A DNA stretch of 64,000 nt. Origin: Euborellia annulipes (taxonomy: Eukaryota > Arthropoda > Insecta > Dermaptera > Anisolabididae). Numbering within the stretch: the first letter of the stretch is position 1; every line of letters starts with the position of its first letter. The notes beneath the pieces are model-generated. The model was given only the letters and a program-made list of their open reading frames with translations. It was not told where the DNA came from and ran no database searches. Where the stretch lies: the NCBI GenBank assembly GCA_023213315.1, contig JAKCPI010006216.1, positions 1 to 64,000 on the forward strand, written 5' to 3'. This document shows positions 22,180-33,586 of this stretch, piece after piece. Position numbers and translations under genes: made by a program.

Positions 22180-22868
22180 ACGTATAATTAATTAATCCAT
22201 ATTCAAATATACAGTTTCAATTCTGAGATTTAAATTTTTCAAAGACATTTTTTTAGGGCTATCATTTACATTTTTAAGAAAAAAGTATATGAAAACGGAT
22301 TAAAACGTTAACTACTCTTTAGATTGAATAATTCAAATGAATTATGCCAAGTGTAACAGATAGAAAGTAATTAATTTAAAAATAAATAGAAAAGTTTTAC
22401 TTTATATAATCGGATTATTTATTAAAAGGAATATTGTTAAAGAATCTGCAGGATAACTTTGAATTAATTTGATATCAGCAATCGGCTTTTTGACAACAAA
22501 AAGGCAGAGCAGAAATGGAATTTCAAAATCCATTATCAATAAAAATTAGACTTGGCTTTGGCTATGGAAACTAGAAAATATCGATATCTATTTCATACAA
22601 ATAATGCTGTAAAGCAATAAGAGAATTTGGTAATAGTGGTAGTACATCTTTTTAGATATCTAAATTTGATTAATAATAATAAATTATCAATTTATTTCTA
22701 AAATGGCTTGAAATGTTTATATTAAACGGAGCCATTTCTTTCACTGAAAGTTTCGGATATAATTAATTAAATGAACCCTCGATGTAGAAAGGGCTGAAAC
22801 TAATGAAAATAAATCCTTGAATGGGACTTGAATTGGAACATATGATTCTCAGGTAAATATACGAAGTA
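22180..22868. other. AT-rich spacer
   Basis: No gene, RNA or repeat recognised. Confidence 0.45.
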
Positions 22869-22869
22869 G

Positions 22870-23022
22870 ATTAGGGTCGGCCAAAAAGAAAGGAAGACGC
22901 GAACGAGAGAAAAATCGGTCTGAAGCTTAGGGTGTGGGAATGCATGGATAAATTATGCCAACCTTAGCCTGGGTAACTCGTGGATGCCATCCATGAAGTA
23001 ACAAGGTGAGCCCCTGAGGGAA
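22870..23022. repeat. Dispersed repeat H, copy 1
   Basis: It shares GGAAGACG-type text, CCTGGGTAACTCGTGGATGC, CATCCA and GAGCCCCTGAGGGAAC with 45640-45812 (AGCTCGTGGTCGCCATCCAC, GTGCCCCTGAGCGAAAC). GC-rich against its surroundings. Class unknown. Confidence 0.55.
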
Positions 23023-23076
23023 CTTTTTTTTTTAAATTACAGTGGAATATTTTTTCTTTATAGACAAAAATATATT

Positions 23077-23687
23077 AAAAAAATCAGGTGTGACTTCCCG
23101 AAGGGCAAAATAAAGTTGTGTACTGAGTTTGTCACCCCAGATTTTTTGGGTTGAGATATATTTAGTTTCCGACAGTAGGGTACATTTGAATTCAAGATGT
23201 AAAAATTTATAAACAGAAAAATATTTATTTTTTTTACCATGGCAACCATTTCTTCTATCTTTCCTATGAAGTACAGGAGTAAAGTGGTCTTCAGAAGATT
23301 TAAATGACAAAATGAGAATATACATTTTAATCAGCATCTAAAAACTATTTATTTTGAATTTTAAACAAAATCGTTGGATTCAATTTTGAGAAAATCGAAA
23401 AAAACTGAAAAAATACATCAGTAAAGTACTAATACTTTTGGGATTTGATAAAAAGCTTATTTTCACGCCCTAGGTGGGTGTCTAACTTAAATATAAAATT
23501 TCAACCTCCTACTCAATTCCTTCATGTTTTAAATGCTTCCAGACAGACACATGTTGCGAAAACCACTTTTTTCGATTCAGGGGACCTCAAAATGTGTATA
23601 TCCATCAAAATCTCGACATTTTTGACATGAATCCAATACTTTCTCTCTCTATATATTAACATATATAGAGGTAAGAGAAAGTAAAAA
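23077..23687 (+). repeat. Repeat family A, near full-length
   Basis: Head AAATCAGGTGTGAC with a partly replaced hairpin, then the standard body (ACCATGGCAACCATTTC, AGAAGATTTAAATG, GAAAATCGAAAAAAACTG, AACTTAAATATAAAATTTCA) and the end GAGGTAAGAGAAAGTAAAAA. The 101-codon and smaller frames here follow the repeat. Confidence 0.85.
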
Positions 23688-24034
23688 TAGGAATACAGTT
23701 TATTTATGTAACAATAAATAAATTTAAATTAAATAAAATTAATATTTACCTTGTACTATTTCAACAGTAATATTCAAAGAGCCGAATTTTAAAAGAAGCC
23801 CTTTATGTGCCATTGTGTATTTGCCGAGGTAATAATGAACATCAAAGTCGTCCGTTTACTCTGTAAAGAATAATAATGTATTAATAAATAATAAATGAAT
23901 AATCATGAAATTTTCAATGACATAATGTAAACCTCAATAATCAAATAAATATGTTTATGAGCTCCTATTTTTACGTCTTTTTGAGGCCATATAATCTTTA
24001 AAGAATTACTTTTGAATATTTAACAATCCAGCAT

Positions 24035-24165
24035 ATTTATTTATACCAAGTGGTATTCAGAATATTTAGATAGATATTCATCGGACTGCCTGAGATCCAA
24101 ACACGCGCTTTTGAGTTTATCAATATTGAAATTTGTCAATATCTAACCTCTAGGCCACGAAGGGA
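24035..24165 (-). repeat. Degenerate tRNA-SINE head
   Basis: The plus strand reads ACCAAGTGGTATTCAGAATA, then CATCGGACTGCCTGAGATCC, AAACACG and TCTAACCTCTAGGCCACGA, the inverse of a SINE head. No body present. Confidence 0.5.
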
Positions 24166-24810
24166 TGAACTCTTAAAATGCTTTATTAAAAATAGAAGAA
24201 TTTGTTTCCCTTGGCCGATGTTCGGTAACTTGGGAAATAATTCTGATATATTCGATATTATATTTTAAGGGGATATTTTATTTGGGTGGGAATAAAAGCC
24301 ACAAAGTGTTTTCGGTCAAATATACTCTGGTGACTTTTTGACGGCTAGATGGGTCGATGGAACACGACTAGTCTTATAAATCAGAAATAAATTATGTGAA
24401 TTAATGAAAAAAAAGTATGAAAAATGCATGGCTTTTTAGGGAAATAAATTCATCCCATCATAATTAATCTAGCATCCCTTTTTCTTGCCAGGTGTTAAAA
24501 TAGAAAACACTTTGTCTAACACAATATTTCTCCCCTTCTGACAGTGTGTATTCAGTATCTTTCATGTTGAGTTGAATCCAGATGAATGCTTGGATTCATT
24601 TCCAACATGAAAGTAGGAGATTTAAGTTAATGGATCTGGTTAGGATTAATTCTAACCGGAAACATGTTATTTACTTCGGCTCCGCCCTTCATTTATCAAA
24701 CGATTGTGATTCCATTGAGATCGCGCACGGAATCAAAATACATGCACCAAAATTGTAACAGATTAATTAACAATTTTTTTCTAAGAATTAATGCTAATTT
24801 TCTGTTTTAT
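24166..24810. other. Unique, less AT-rich spacer
   Basis: No repeat family recognised. It includes a short hairpin (24559-24613) and a GC-raised patch near 24640-24745 (TTCGGCTCCGCCC, GAGATCGCGCACGGAATC). Possible regulatory DNA, without direct support. Confidence 0.35.
24559..24613 (+). ncRNA. Short pre-miRNA-like hairpin candidate
   Basis: CTTTCATGTTG pairs with CAACATGAAAG (11 bp). A small internal bulge (one bulged C, a G.T wobble, a T.T mismatch) leads to a second 8-bp stem TGAATCCA/TGGATTCA with a 10-base loop. The arms are about 22 bases and nearly fully paired, the size of a miRNA duplex. Against this, pairing does not continue below the stem as a Drosha substrate needs, and I know no matching mature miRNA. 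Confidence 0.2.
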
Positions 24811-24814
24811 TCTC

Positions 24815-25482
24815 TCTTCTATGTATATATGTAATATATATATAGAGAGAAAGTATTGGTTCATGTCAAAAATTCGATGTCGAGATTTTGATGGATCTTC
24901 ACGTTTTGAGGTCCCCTGAATCAAAAAGTGGTTTCGGACATGGTCTGTCTGTGGGTGGGTGGGTGGGTGGATGTGTGGGTGGGTGTGTGGGTGGGTGTGT
25001 CTGTGTTCACTTTTAAGCATGAAGGAATTGAGCTATGAGGTGAAATTTTATATTTAAGTTAAACAGCCCCCGGGACCGGAAAAATAAGCTTTAATCAAAA
25101 TCGGCCAAAGAGTACTAGTACTTTACTGATGTACTTTTCAGTTTTTTCGATTTTCTCAAAATTCCTCTAACGATTTTGATTAAAATTCAAAAATCAATAT
25201 TTTTTAGATACTCTTTCAAATGTATATTCTCGTTTGCCCTCAAAATTGTTTGAACACATTTACTCTTGTGCTTCATAGGAAAGATAGGAGAAATGGTTGC
25301 ATGGTAACAAAATATAAATATTTTCCCATACTATAAACTTTACATCTGAATTCAAATATTCCCTACTGCCGGGAACTAAATACATGTCGACACAAAAAAT
25401 CTGGTGTGACAAGCACAGTACACAACTTTCGATTACCGAAGGTAAGAGAAAGTTGTGTGCTGCAGTCACACCAGATTTTTTA
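24815..25482 (-). repeat. Repeat family A, full-length, with expanded minisatellite
   Basis: A complete inverted copy. The 3' end is at the left (GAGAGAAAGTATTGGTTCAT) and the 5' hairpin at the right (ATCTGGTGTGACAAGCACAG ... TGCAGTCACACCAGATTTTT). The CAGACAGA tract of other copies is here a (GGGTGGGTGTGT)n array at about 24949-25003. Reading frames across it are not genes. Confidence 0.9.
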
Positions 25483-25872
25483 AAATGTGTTTTTCATTTT
25501 AGAAAAAAAAAATACAATTACTATAAAACAATAATATTTTCAAGGTGTATATAATTATATACATCGCTAATTATAATTAGTCTGGAGTGAAAAATTTTTG
25601 CAACATTATTACTTATATTTTTATTTAATAACCGATAATTTGTAAACGGTAAAAAAACGAAAAGTAATCAAAATTCAGTCACTTATTAAATCGTTATTAA
25701 CTTAATTTATTAATGCAATTAGTCGATGCCAATGGCCTTATCAATAAATATAAAAAATTAGTTAATTTAAAAGAGTAATTAAGATACCAATTATTTATTT
25801 AACATCCTGATTAAAAAGTATTTTATTAAAAAAAAGTTATTAAAAAAGAGAAATTGATTTTCATCAAAAGAG
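25483..25872. other. AT-rich spacer
   Basis: It lies between two oppositely oriented family A copies. No feature recognised. Confidence 0.45.
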
Positions 25873-26231
25873 GAAAAATCTGGTGTGATAGTCGCACAGC
25901 ACACAACTTTCTCTTGCCTTCGGTAATCGAAAGTTGTGTTCTGTGCTTGTCACACCAGATTTTTTGTGTCTACATATATTTAGTTCCCGACAGTATGGAA
26001 CATTTGAATTCACTTGTCAGATGTAAAATTTATAAGTATGGGAAAATATTTATATTTTGTTACCATGGTAACCATTTTTCTTTTCTATGGAATACAGGAG
26101 TAAAGTGGTATTCAGAAGATTTCAATATCAAAGTGTATATCCGTCAAAATCTAGACATCGAATTTTTGACATGAATCCAATACTTTCTCTCTCTTTATAT
26201 TAACATATATAGAGGTAAGAGAAAGTAAAAA
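25873..26231 (+). repeat. Repeat family A, internally deleted
   Basis: The intact 5' hairpin and ACCATGGTAACCATTTTTC region jump directly from AGAAGATTTCAATATCAA to the 3' end (GTGTATATCCGTCAAAATCT ... AGGTAAGAGAAAGTAAAAA). About 300 bp of the middle are missing. Both ends are kept, as expected if the ends are what mobility requires. Confidence 0.88.
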
Positions 26232-26487
26232 GTAAAGAGGTTAAATCAGACTCAATATCTAAAAATTCATTATCTTGTCTTATTTGCTCTAGGAAAAGAG
26301 CGCACAAAGACCTGATAAATTTCACATAAAACAACGAGATAATAACATTTAAGATTTGATAGAAATTTAATTTGAATTTAGAAAAAAATAAATTATTGAC
26401 TCAATTTTTAATTTCTTCCTTATAGTTTGTTCATTTGTCTTAACTAACCACGTTTGTCCCCCGTGCCCTTCTGTCTCTAATCCACAG

Positions 26488-26572
26488 AGTAAATATAGAT
26501 CTGAGGACCATAGAGGACTGGCAATTAGTCCGAAAACCGGGAATGTGCGATCGGAGGACATCTGCTCCCGAG
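26488..26572 (+). CDS. Candidate isolated 85-bp exon, unknown gene
   Basis: This GC-raised segment sits in AT-rich unique DNA. It is preceded by a branch-point-like TTAACTAAC, a pyrimidine tract (TTTGTCCCCCGTGCCCTTCT) and CCACAG, and followed by GAG/GTATGC, a good donor. Two frames are open throughout. One reads SKYRSEDHRGLAISPKTG then NVRSEDICSR; the other reads VNIDLRTIEDWQLVRKPG then MCDRRTSAPE and ends on a whole codon. I recognise neither peptide. No neighbouring exon of the same gene was found, so it could be an internal exon in very long introns, a 5' UTR exon, or a conserved non-coding element. Confidence 0.35.
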
Positions 26573-26839
26573 GTATGCATTATTTCATTAATCTTAAGTG
26601 CGTTCGGTCAAAGGATGATTTCCATTAATTTATATTAATTCCGTCCTTTGTTTTTGTACAATTCAATTAGAACAGAAAAATATTTGATAAAAATATTTTA
26701 TTTAGAATATATATTGTGGAATTGTTTTTTGAATTTTCTAAATAAACATATGCTAATTTCACCGACCTGATTTTAAGGATCCGAATTGCATGATGATTTT
26801 TAAAATGAGAAACACAAAAAAAAATATTGTTATAAAAAA

Positions 26840-27188
26840 TTCAAAATTAAGGTAGCGCTGATTCTAAAAATGCTATCCGTTTTGCCCCCATCACGTCTAA
26901 TTTTAGAGATATAGAGAAAATAAAATTTTCATTGAAAATTTGCTCTAAAGCGGCTCTTATTTTGAATTACCTAGATTTTTTAAGACTACATTCCGTAAAA
27001 ATTTGCACATAGTTATAATACATACCGGTATAAATTTTAAGTTTCACCCCAATTGGAAGTCATTTAGACATTTTGCAAACGGCTAAAAATTTAGAAAAAT
27101 CGAATTTTTAAAAATTTCGTTTTGTTTTTTACTTTGAACACCCTTAATACAATTTATCTGATCAGTGAATGCAAAAAACAGTGCACTA
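26840..27188 (+). repeat. Dispersed repeat G, copy 1
   Basis: 26995-27188 is repeated at 27590-27765: both have TTGCACATAGTTATAATACA-like text, GTTTCA-CCCAA, GCAAACGGCTAAAA, TTTAGAAAAATCGAATTTTT, TACTTTG and ATACAATTT-TCTGATC. The 5' part (TTTTGCCCCCATCACGTC) is seen once. Class unknown. Confidence 0.55.
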
Positions 27189-27203
27189 AACAGTAATCAA
27201 AGT

Positions 27204-27414
27204 ATCGCGGATTCGGACCCCATGTAGTCCGATGATTTTATTTAAGCCATTTGGATACCAACTGGTTTAAATAAGAATGCATGGACCCCAAATACATACC
27301 AGGTATATCTTCAAATAGCTCTTGTCATTCATCAAAAGTCTTATATGGCCTGAGTTGCCAAAAAGACTGTGTGATTGTGAGTGAGAATGAGAAAAAAGTG
27401 TGTTAAAAAAAAAA
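27204..27414 (+). mobile_element. tRNA-SINE, truncated within the head
   Basis: It begins inside box B (ATCGCGGATTCGGACCCCAT) and keeps the palindrome (CCATTTGGATACCAACTGG), body and A tail. The 15-bp target duplication AACAGTAATCAAAGT/AACTGTAATCAAAGT (27189-27203, 27415-27429) has one change. It inserted just beyond repeat G copy 1. Confidence 0.9.
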
Positions 27415-27589
27415 AACTGTAATCAAAGTCTGATGAAAAAAACACTTTGGCTGCCTATCTTTTAGGCGCTTTGCTCTCTCTTCGACAGTAGAGTTCATTG
27501 GAATAAACTTATAACTATTTAGATATATTTAACTATTTTGTTCTATAGAATATATAACATATAGGCCTATAGCTGAGACTTAAGACGGC

Positions 27590-27765
27590 ACCCCTTAAAA
27601 ATATGCATATAGTTATAATACAAAGGAAATTAGAGTTTCAGCCCAAATGTGCCGCAAACGGCTAAAAGTTTAGAAAAATCGAATTTTTTAAGTTTTTTTT
27701 TTTTACTTTGGACATCCCTAATACAATTTTTCTGATCCCTGAATGCAAAATACACATTTTTACGA
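27590..27765 (+). repeat. Dispersed repeat G, copy 2
   Basis: Second copy of the segment at 26995-27188, same orientation, about 600 bp downstream. The 101-codon frame starting here (27708) overlaps the repeat and a SINE fragment and is not a gene. Confidence 0.55.
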
Positions 27766-27851
27766 TATTGCATAACACGATATGTTTTTTAATATCCACA
27801 CATGGCTATTCTTATTTCTCTGACCTAAGCAAAAAAACGTTCTATTTTTTT

Positions 27852-27884
27852 AGTCTTTTCGGCATCTTAGGCCATATAGACTTT
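27852..27884 (-). repeat. SINE body core fragment
   Basis: AGTCTTTTCGGCATCTTAGG then CCATATAGACTTT is the inverse of the SINE body core. Confidence 0.6.
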
Positions 27885-27889
27885 AAAAT

Positions 27890-29620
27890 AACTTTTGAAT
27901 TAAGAATTAAAAAATTTTGTTTAATTTTTTATCGTCTCTTCCATAACCAGCCTGTACCTGGCCTATGCCATACGTTTATAACATATATTTTTAAAGTTCA
28001 TCTCAAAAGTTAGAAGAATATTATTAGAATGTGATTCAACATCCATTTTTTTCTATTAATAATATATGAAGCCACATATTGTTCAAATGGATTTTTTTAT
28101 TAAGTTTCTCGTCTTTTTTTTTTTTATTTATATGCAAGAACAACTTCAAGACACATATTAAGAGATGGATGAGAAGAAAACTTTTCCCAAAAACAAATTC
28201 ATCAGAAAAAAAAGCCTTTTGGTGGTAAAAAAAAAAATTGAGGATAAGAGAAATTAATTTAAATATAAGATATTAATATTAATCGAAAATATTTGTATTA
28301 AAAATAAAATAATACTAAAACAAAACTTTTTAATTGAGTTTTGATGTAGTTTTTGATTGAAAAAAATTGATTTTAAAAAGTGATTAATTATAAAAGTTTT
28401 TCTTTATAGATCAAAATATAAACGTGATTAGTTAAAGGTAGAAATAAAGTTTCCAATTTAGTAATTTATATGTTTTTACGTAATAATTAACCTGTATGAT
28501 ATTGTATGAAAATAAAATAATAAATATTAATTAATTTTTTCCAAACAAATTATATAAAATTTATGGCACATTAAAGAAATATTATTCCTCTAATAGCTAT
28601 TAAGGGACAATTACTATACCTGGTAAAATATTAAAAAAGTTCTTAAACATTAATAATATAAAAGGCGGTTGTTAAGGATACTTCAAGGTAATAAGGTTAA
28701 TCATAAGGTCATTTATGATAATAATAATAAACCCCATCTCGTCTAAATAATTATCCATTTCTTCCGACTTCCTTAAAATGAATTTTTTTTTGTGTTGTGA
28801 ATTTATATATACTTAAATATTTACACCATATCATACACACTCGCTACGAATTTTTACGCCTCCATTAATATACTCTTTCGGGCCAACTACTGTATTTCTC
28901 TATATGCATATCCACCAAATTCCTCCTTCCTCCTTCCTTCCAAAAAAATGTCTAAACTTTTCCCATAGATGCGAATTATCAAAATAAAAAAAAGTTTAGT
29001 GAAAATATGATTCCTAATTTTTTTTTTTTTTTTTAAGGTCAAGGTCGTGGATTTCCCTTAACTTTTATGCGTGCCCCTATAAAATAATATTTGAAGACAT
29101 TATTGATTTATTAAAGGGTTGTTTTGGGCCCTTTGATTCAGAAAAACAAAAACGTTAAAGATAAAGATTTTTTTTTTAAAGGTCAAATTAATAAAACTCA
29201 AAGCGCTCTATTAAGATTTCAAAATTTAATTTATTCCTCGATTAAGAAAAAAAATTGTAGTAAATTTTTCTCATATATTATCTGGAATGTAAGAAAAGTT
29301 AAAAGCGTTTATTCGAAAGTAAACTTTTTTAAAAGATTCAAGAAAAGAAAAAAAAAAAAAAAAAACTTTTTACAAGAATGAAGTGGAGCAAAATTTCATT
29401 TAATATAAAAATACTTTCATAATAAAAAAAAGATGTTTTTCTGGAATTTATATTTGATGAATGAAAATGATAAAAATAAACAATAAAGAAACTCATAATT
29501 CATAGTATATTAAAAGAGAGAGAAATTTATGAGTAAAATATAATATAACTTAATAATATAAAAAAAAAGCTTTTTAGTAAATTATAATTCATGAGGGAGT
29601 AAGAAATTCTGAATGGGCTG
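27890..29620. other. AT-rich spacer
   Basis: Very AT-rich with A and T runs. 28910-28950 is pyrimidine-rich (CCTCCTTCCTCCTTCCTTCC). The 85-codon frame at 29124-29381 is lysine/asparagine-rich from composition alone. Confidence 0.5.
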
Positions 29621-29639
29621 ATCAGAGTGAGATAGAAAG

Positions 29640-29870
29640 TCAGTCATAATAATATAATGTCCGATTTATCCCTGAGGGTATCAGGATGCACCTGAGCAAC
29701 CTTCTCGTTATTATCCGGTCATTTCGAATTGATGGGATTGCCAATTCCAATGTGACTAATATCATGTTCGACCCATCTCGCTCTCACTCTCTTTCATCAG
29801 GAGAGATATTATCAGATTTACTATCAGCTTAGAGAGGTCAATTAAACTGACCATTCGCCTTATCTACATG
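29640..29870. other. Unique GC-raised island, possible conserved element
   Basis: Long open stretches on both strands reflect fewer AT-rich stops. On plus, a 59-codon stop-free stretch includes RFIPEGIRMHLSNLLVIIRS. There is no strong acceptor upstream. It ends near an inverted pair of AGGTCA-like half-sites (AGGTCAATTAAACTGACCA). No assignment. Confidence 0.3.
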
Positions 29871-30707
29871 TTAACATGACTATTAAAAATCTAATTTTAA
29901 ATAACTTATTAATAAGAAATTATATATACTATATTCAAATATTATATAATATATTCAAATATTGTACTCACAGTTAAATATTTAACAATGTTTATAATAA
30001 TAGGCCTTTAAAGATATGTACACAAACTAGACTTTTCCCATATATTATAATAGTAGGCCATAATATAGTATTTTTTTTCTTCGAAAGAAAACATTTTCAT
30101 GGCATGCGTTTATCATTGAGTATGTCAGGCTGTCAAAATAGACACTAACTGGATAATAAATAACCGGAATTGATAAATTTGTTACACCGAAACATTCTGT
30201 CAATTTTCTTTGGAATTTTTATGTGTCCGTCATCGTTTGTTTTTAAAATCAGTGGCCATTTTTCATTTTAGTGATTATAAACAAATTCACAGTTTGTTGT
30301 TAATTTTTAAAAAATATTATTATTTATTGTGAATTTGGGTAAAAAAACTATATGTTATATCCATAGATTCTCTCTATCTAAAAGGTTATGAATTATCTGT
30401 CTGTCGAACAACCTGATGCTTGATAACGGAAGGGGGAAAAGGATTGTAGATAAAGAGATAGAATGCTAGGGTAAGATAGCTAGCTAGATATTCACAAAAT
30501 GCGAGTCCTTGGATTAAAAAAAAAACTTTTATCCATATTTTATTTAATCAAATAATTCATTCAGTGAAATATAGCAGAAGAAATGCAAAACATGCAAGAA
30601 TAAAAAATTTATGGTTGTTTTCTTTTAACTTTTTGAATTTTTTTTTTTTTTTTACTTATACAAAAATGAAAAAAAAGTTAGCAGCAAGAGTTTAAAAGGA
30701 ATAAATA

Positions 30708-30783
30708 AAAATCTGGGGTGATTGACAGCACTTAACAAAGTTTTCAATTATCGTAGGTAAGGGCTGTGCTATCCTTTTAGATT
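30708..30783 (+). repeat. Repeat family A, degenerate 5' hairpin
   Basis: AAAATCTGGGGTGATTGACA, GTTTTCAATTATCGTAGGTA and a shortened return arm. Body absent. Confidence 0.5.
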
Positions 30784-30789
30784 TATATT

Positions 30790-32600
30790 CACTTTAAAAC
30801 TCCTAAATGATATCAGTAGCTGAGAGGGATAATTAGAAAAAACTAAAGAAAATACTTTAGGCCTAAGTTACAAGAACTAATTATAAAGCAATAAGAGTGG
30901 CCTAATGCCCAGGCGCAACTGAAGGAAGTAGTCCACCATTAATTTTTGATGAAAATTGAGCGATAACAAATTTTCTCTATTAATATTGTAATATTGCATT
31001 GTTTATAATTTACTACAAAGAAATAAAGGAAAATGCCTAAAGACCATGGAATCCTTGTTTAAAGGGGCTTTGTGTCGACATCTCAAAAGAGAAGAGTAAG
31101 AATCTAATAATCCATTGTCATATAAAATCTATAAAAAATCTGCTGTCCCTTTAGTAAAGGATTCATTCAAAGCCTTAATTAATAAGTTAGAAGTACAGTA
31201 GGCCTATATAAATCATTAAAAATATTTTAAAATTTTTGAAACTATACAATTAACAAAAAAAAAAAGCAGTAAAGGTAGGGAATAGCCTTTACACTACCGC
31301 ATCTGAATTTAGCTCTAAATATTTAAAAAACGACAATCGCCAAAAACACAACTCGAGTAAGTTAAAACAGCTTAATTTTTCACTTTTTCCTTTATAAATT
31401 CTTCTTTTATAAATCTAACTTTCTGGAGAAGAACGCCCAATTAATCATCCCCAATAAAATAAAGTGACGTTTTTAAATTTGTTGGAGATTGCAATAAATA
31501 AAGAGCAGCTAAAAAGTCTTCAAACTTCTCAGAAGGGCAAAAAAAAAAATGTATAAATAAATATTAAAAAAACTTTTAAGGTATCTTGTTTTTATATTAA
31601 TGTTAGTAGTTTTAAAATTTTTTATCATCTTTTTTCTTCTTTCATCAATCTTATTATTCAGTTTTTTATGTATTTAAAATTTATATTAAAATACCCTAAT
31701 TCTTCAATTATGTATGAGTCTATTATTGTTATTAATAATGTATGTTCAAATCACTATATTACTCTAACTACTATATCGTATTTATTTCCGACGCCCTCTC
31801 CAATTGCAAACAGACTGTCATTTCCTTAAAGAAGAGTTCTCTGTTGTTAATGTACACGTCAGTTTGTGTGTGTGTGTGTGTGTGCGTTTGAGTTCGAATC
31901 AGAGAAAGAGAGGGTTGAAAGACCTGAGAAGCCACAAACAGCAATCAGAGAGGAAGCAGAGGTTTTGGACGAACCCTTTTCAAGAAAAGGTTTTGATCTA
32001 GTTTCCTGAAATGGATTTGATTTTATTGATAAAATAGAATTGACAAATTGAACATTTATTTATTTTAATACAAAAAAGTAAAATTAAATAAAACGGCTCG
32101 TTAAACGAATGAGAAAAAATAAAACTGTTAAAAAGCATTTTAATTAAAAAGGTATGACGAACGTTTTGTATATTAATAAAAAAAAAAATGTTATATAATA
32201 AAACTTAAATAATTAAGGTATAATAGACATTTAATGATGACAGATAAATTTAAGCTTTCTCAGTAAATATTTATATTAAAAACTTGTTTAACGCCTTGTT
32301 TTATTTAATTAACTACTACATTTCTCCCTATTAGACTATTCAAAAGCTTTTTCTTTGTGACAGTGTTATAGTTAGTAACCAGAAAAAATAAACGCTTAAA
32401 TAAACACTCCAAAAATATAAATAAAATTTATTTTAGATCTAAATGAGAGCGCAAAGTGGGTGCGTGCGATTATTTTAAATAATAATAGTTTAAATTCATT
32501 TAGATATAAAAGTCGCATTTATTTTTGAAAAATTTTAAGAAATTTAAATTTGATTCAGATTATAAATATTCAATGATTCTGATGTGACTGGCTTAGTTAC
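30790..32600. other. AT-rich spacer with a (TG)n microsatellite
   Basis: (TG)n at about 31863-31885. A purine-rich GC-raised stretch follows (31895-31990) with a 65-codon frame I cannot assign. Three TAGGCCTA octamers lie at 30858, 31199 and 32897 (the last just beyond). Confidence 0.45.
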
Positions 32601-32614
32601 AGTATGATACAGAC

Positions 32615-32700
32615 CAGTGGGTCCCCCCAAGTGGGCGATTTGGGTTATCAGGAGGCAATAAATGAGTGGAATTAAGGGGCGATGAGTATTCAAAGGGAGA
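32615..32700 (+). repeat. hAT-like MITE left-end fragment
   Basis: CAGTGGGTCCCCCCAAGTGG then GCGATTTGGG and GGGGCGATGAG resembles hAT elements with CAGTGGTCCCCAA-GTGGGCG ends. No right end found. Confidence 0.45.
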
Positions 32701-33253
32701 AAAATTAAAATAGTACTGTACAGAAGAACCTGTACAATAACAAAGTTTTCAAACTTTCATTTATTTTTTAAAATTTGAACTGTCAATGTTGAAGCAATTA
32801 ATAAAAAAAAATCATTAGATTGCATGCCTTCAAGCAAGCAAAAACCTACAAATTTATCAACTTAGTTGTAAAAATGTATATTCGCTTAATAACTAATAGG
32901 CCTACCAAATAAATAAAATATAATCTACTTCCAAACTGGTATTTAATTTTCAACCTTTATATGAGGTTTTTTTAATTGATAAAAAGCCTTTTAATTTAAA
33001 TGACTAATGAATAAAATCCTTTTTATCTCTTTATTTATTTTATGACAAAGGATGAAGGGAAGAGAAATTGAAAAAATCTATAGCTACCCAAGAGACATGT
33101 TTGAAATCGCCCACACAGGCGATGGATTTTAGCTTTTCAAAAAAAAAATATATATATATATTCATGAATTAGTTTTTTTTATGCTTATTTGTTCAGAATT
33201 CAAAAGTGTTAGTGATTTATGATTTAGATCAGAAAAGAAGAAACTAATCAGAG

Positions 33254-33522
33254 CAAGGGCGGATACAAGGGGGGGGGGGTAAAGGGGGTAATTACCCCCC
33301 CCCCCCGAGATTCGAAAAAAATACCTTTTTTTCGCAAAAAAATTTATTTTTAATGTAAAATTTTTAAAATAAATACTTAAAAATTTGATGTGTATTTATA
33401 TTCTGGCAAACAAGTACAGAATGCGCTTTTAAATTACCGAAATTAAAAAAAAATAGTGTGCTGTGCGACGAGTCACACCAGATTACCCCCCCCCCCGAGA
33501 AACACCTCTGGATCCGCCCTTG
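33254..33522. mobile_element. hAT MITE, family 3 (CAAGGGCGG ends), carries family A head
   Basis: The ends CAAGGGCGGATACAAGGGGG and, inverted, CAAGGGCGGATCCAGAGG carry C/G runs just inside. A perfect 8-bp duplication AATCAGAG lies at 33246-33253 and 33523-33530. Near the right end is GTGTGCTGTGCGACGAGTCA then CACCAGATT, the inverse of the family A 5' hairpin arm, so part of family A is embedded. Nearly the same element lies inverted at 48377. Confidence 0.92.
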
Positions 33523-33586
33523 AATCAGAGCAATATTCTGAATATTCTATAATGAAATCAAAGAGAAACGATTTTGATTTGGGGTT

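Noticed and set aside
25260..25469. Short frames containing NFLLPSVIESCVLCLSHQIF, also near 25854 and 33456
   Set aside because: The shared peptide is a translation of the family A hairpin, not a conserved protein.
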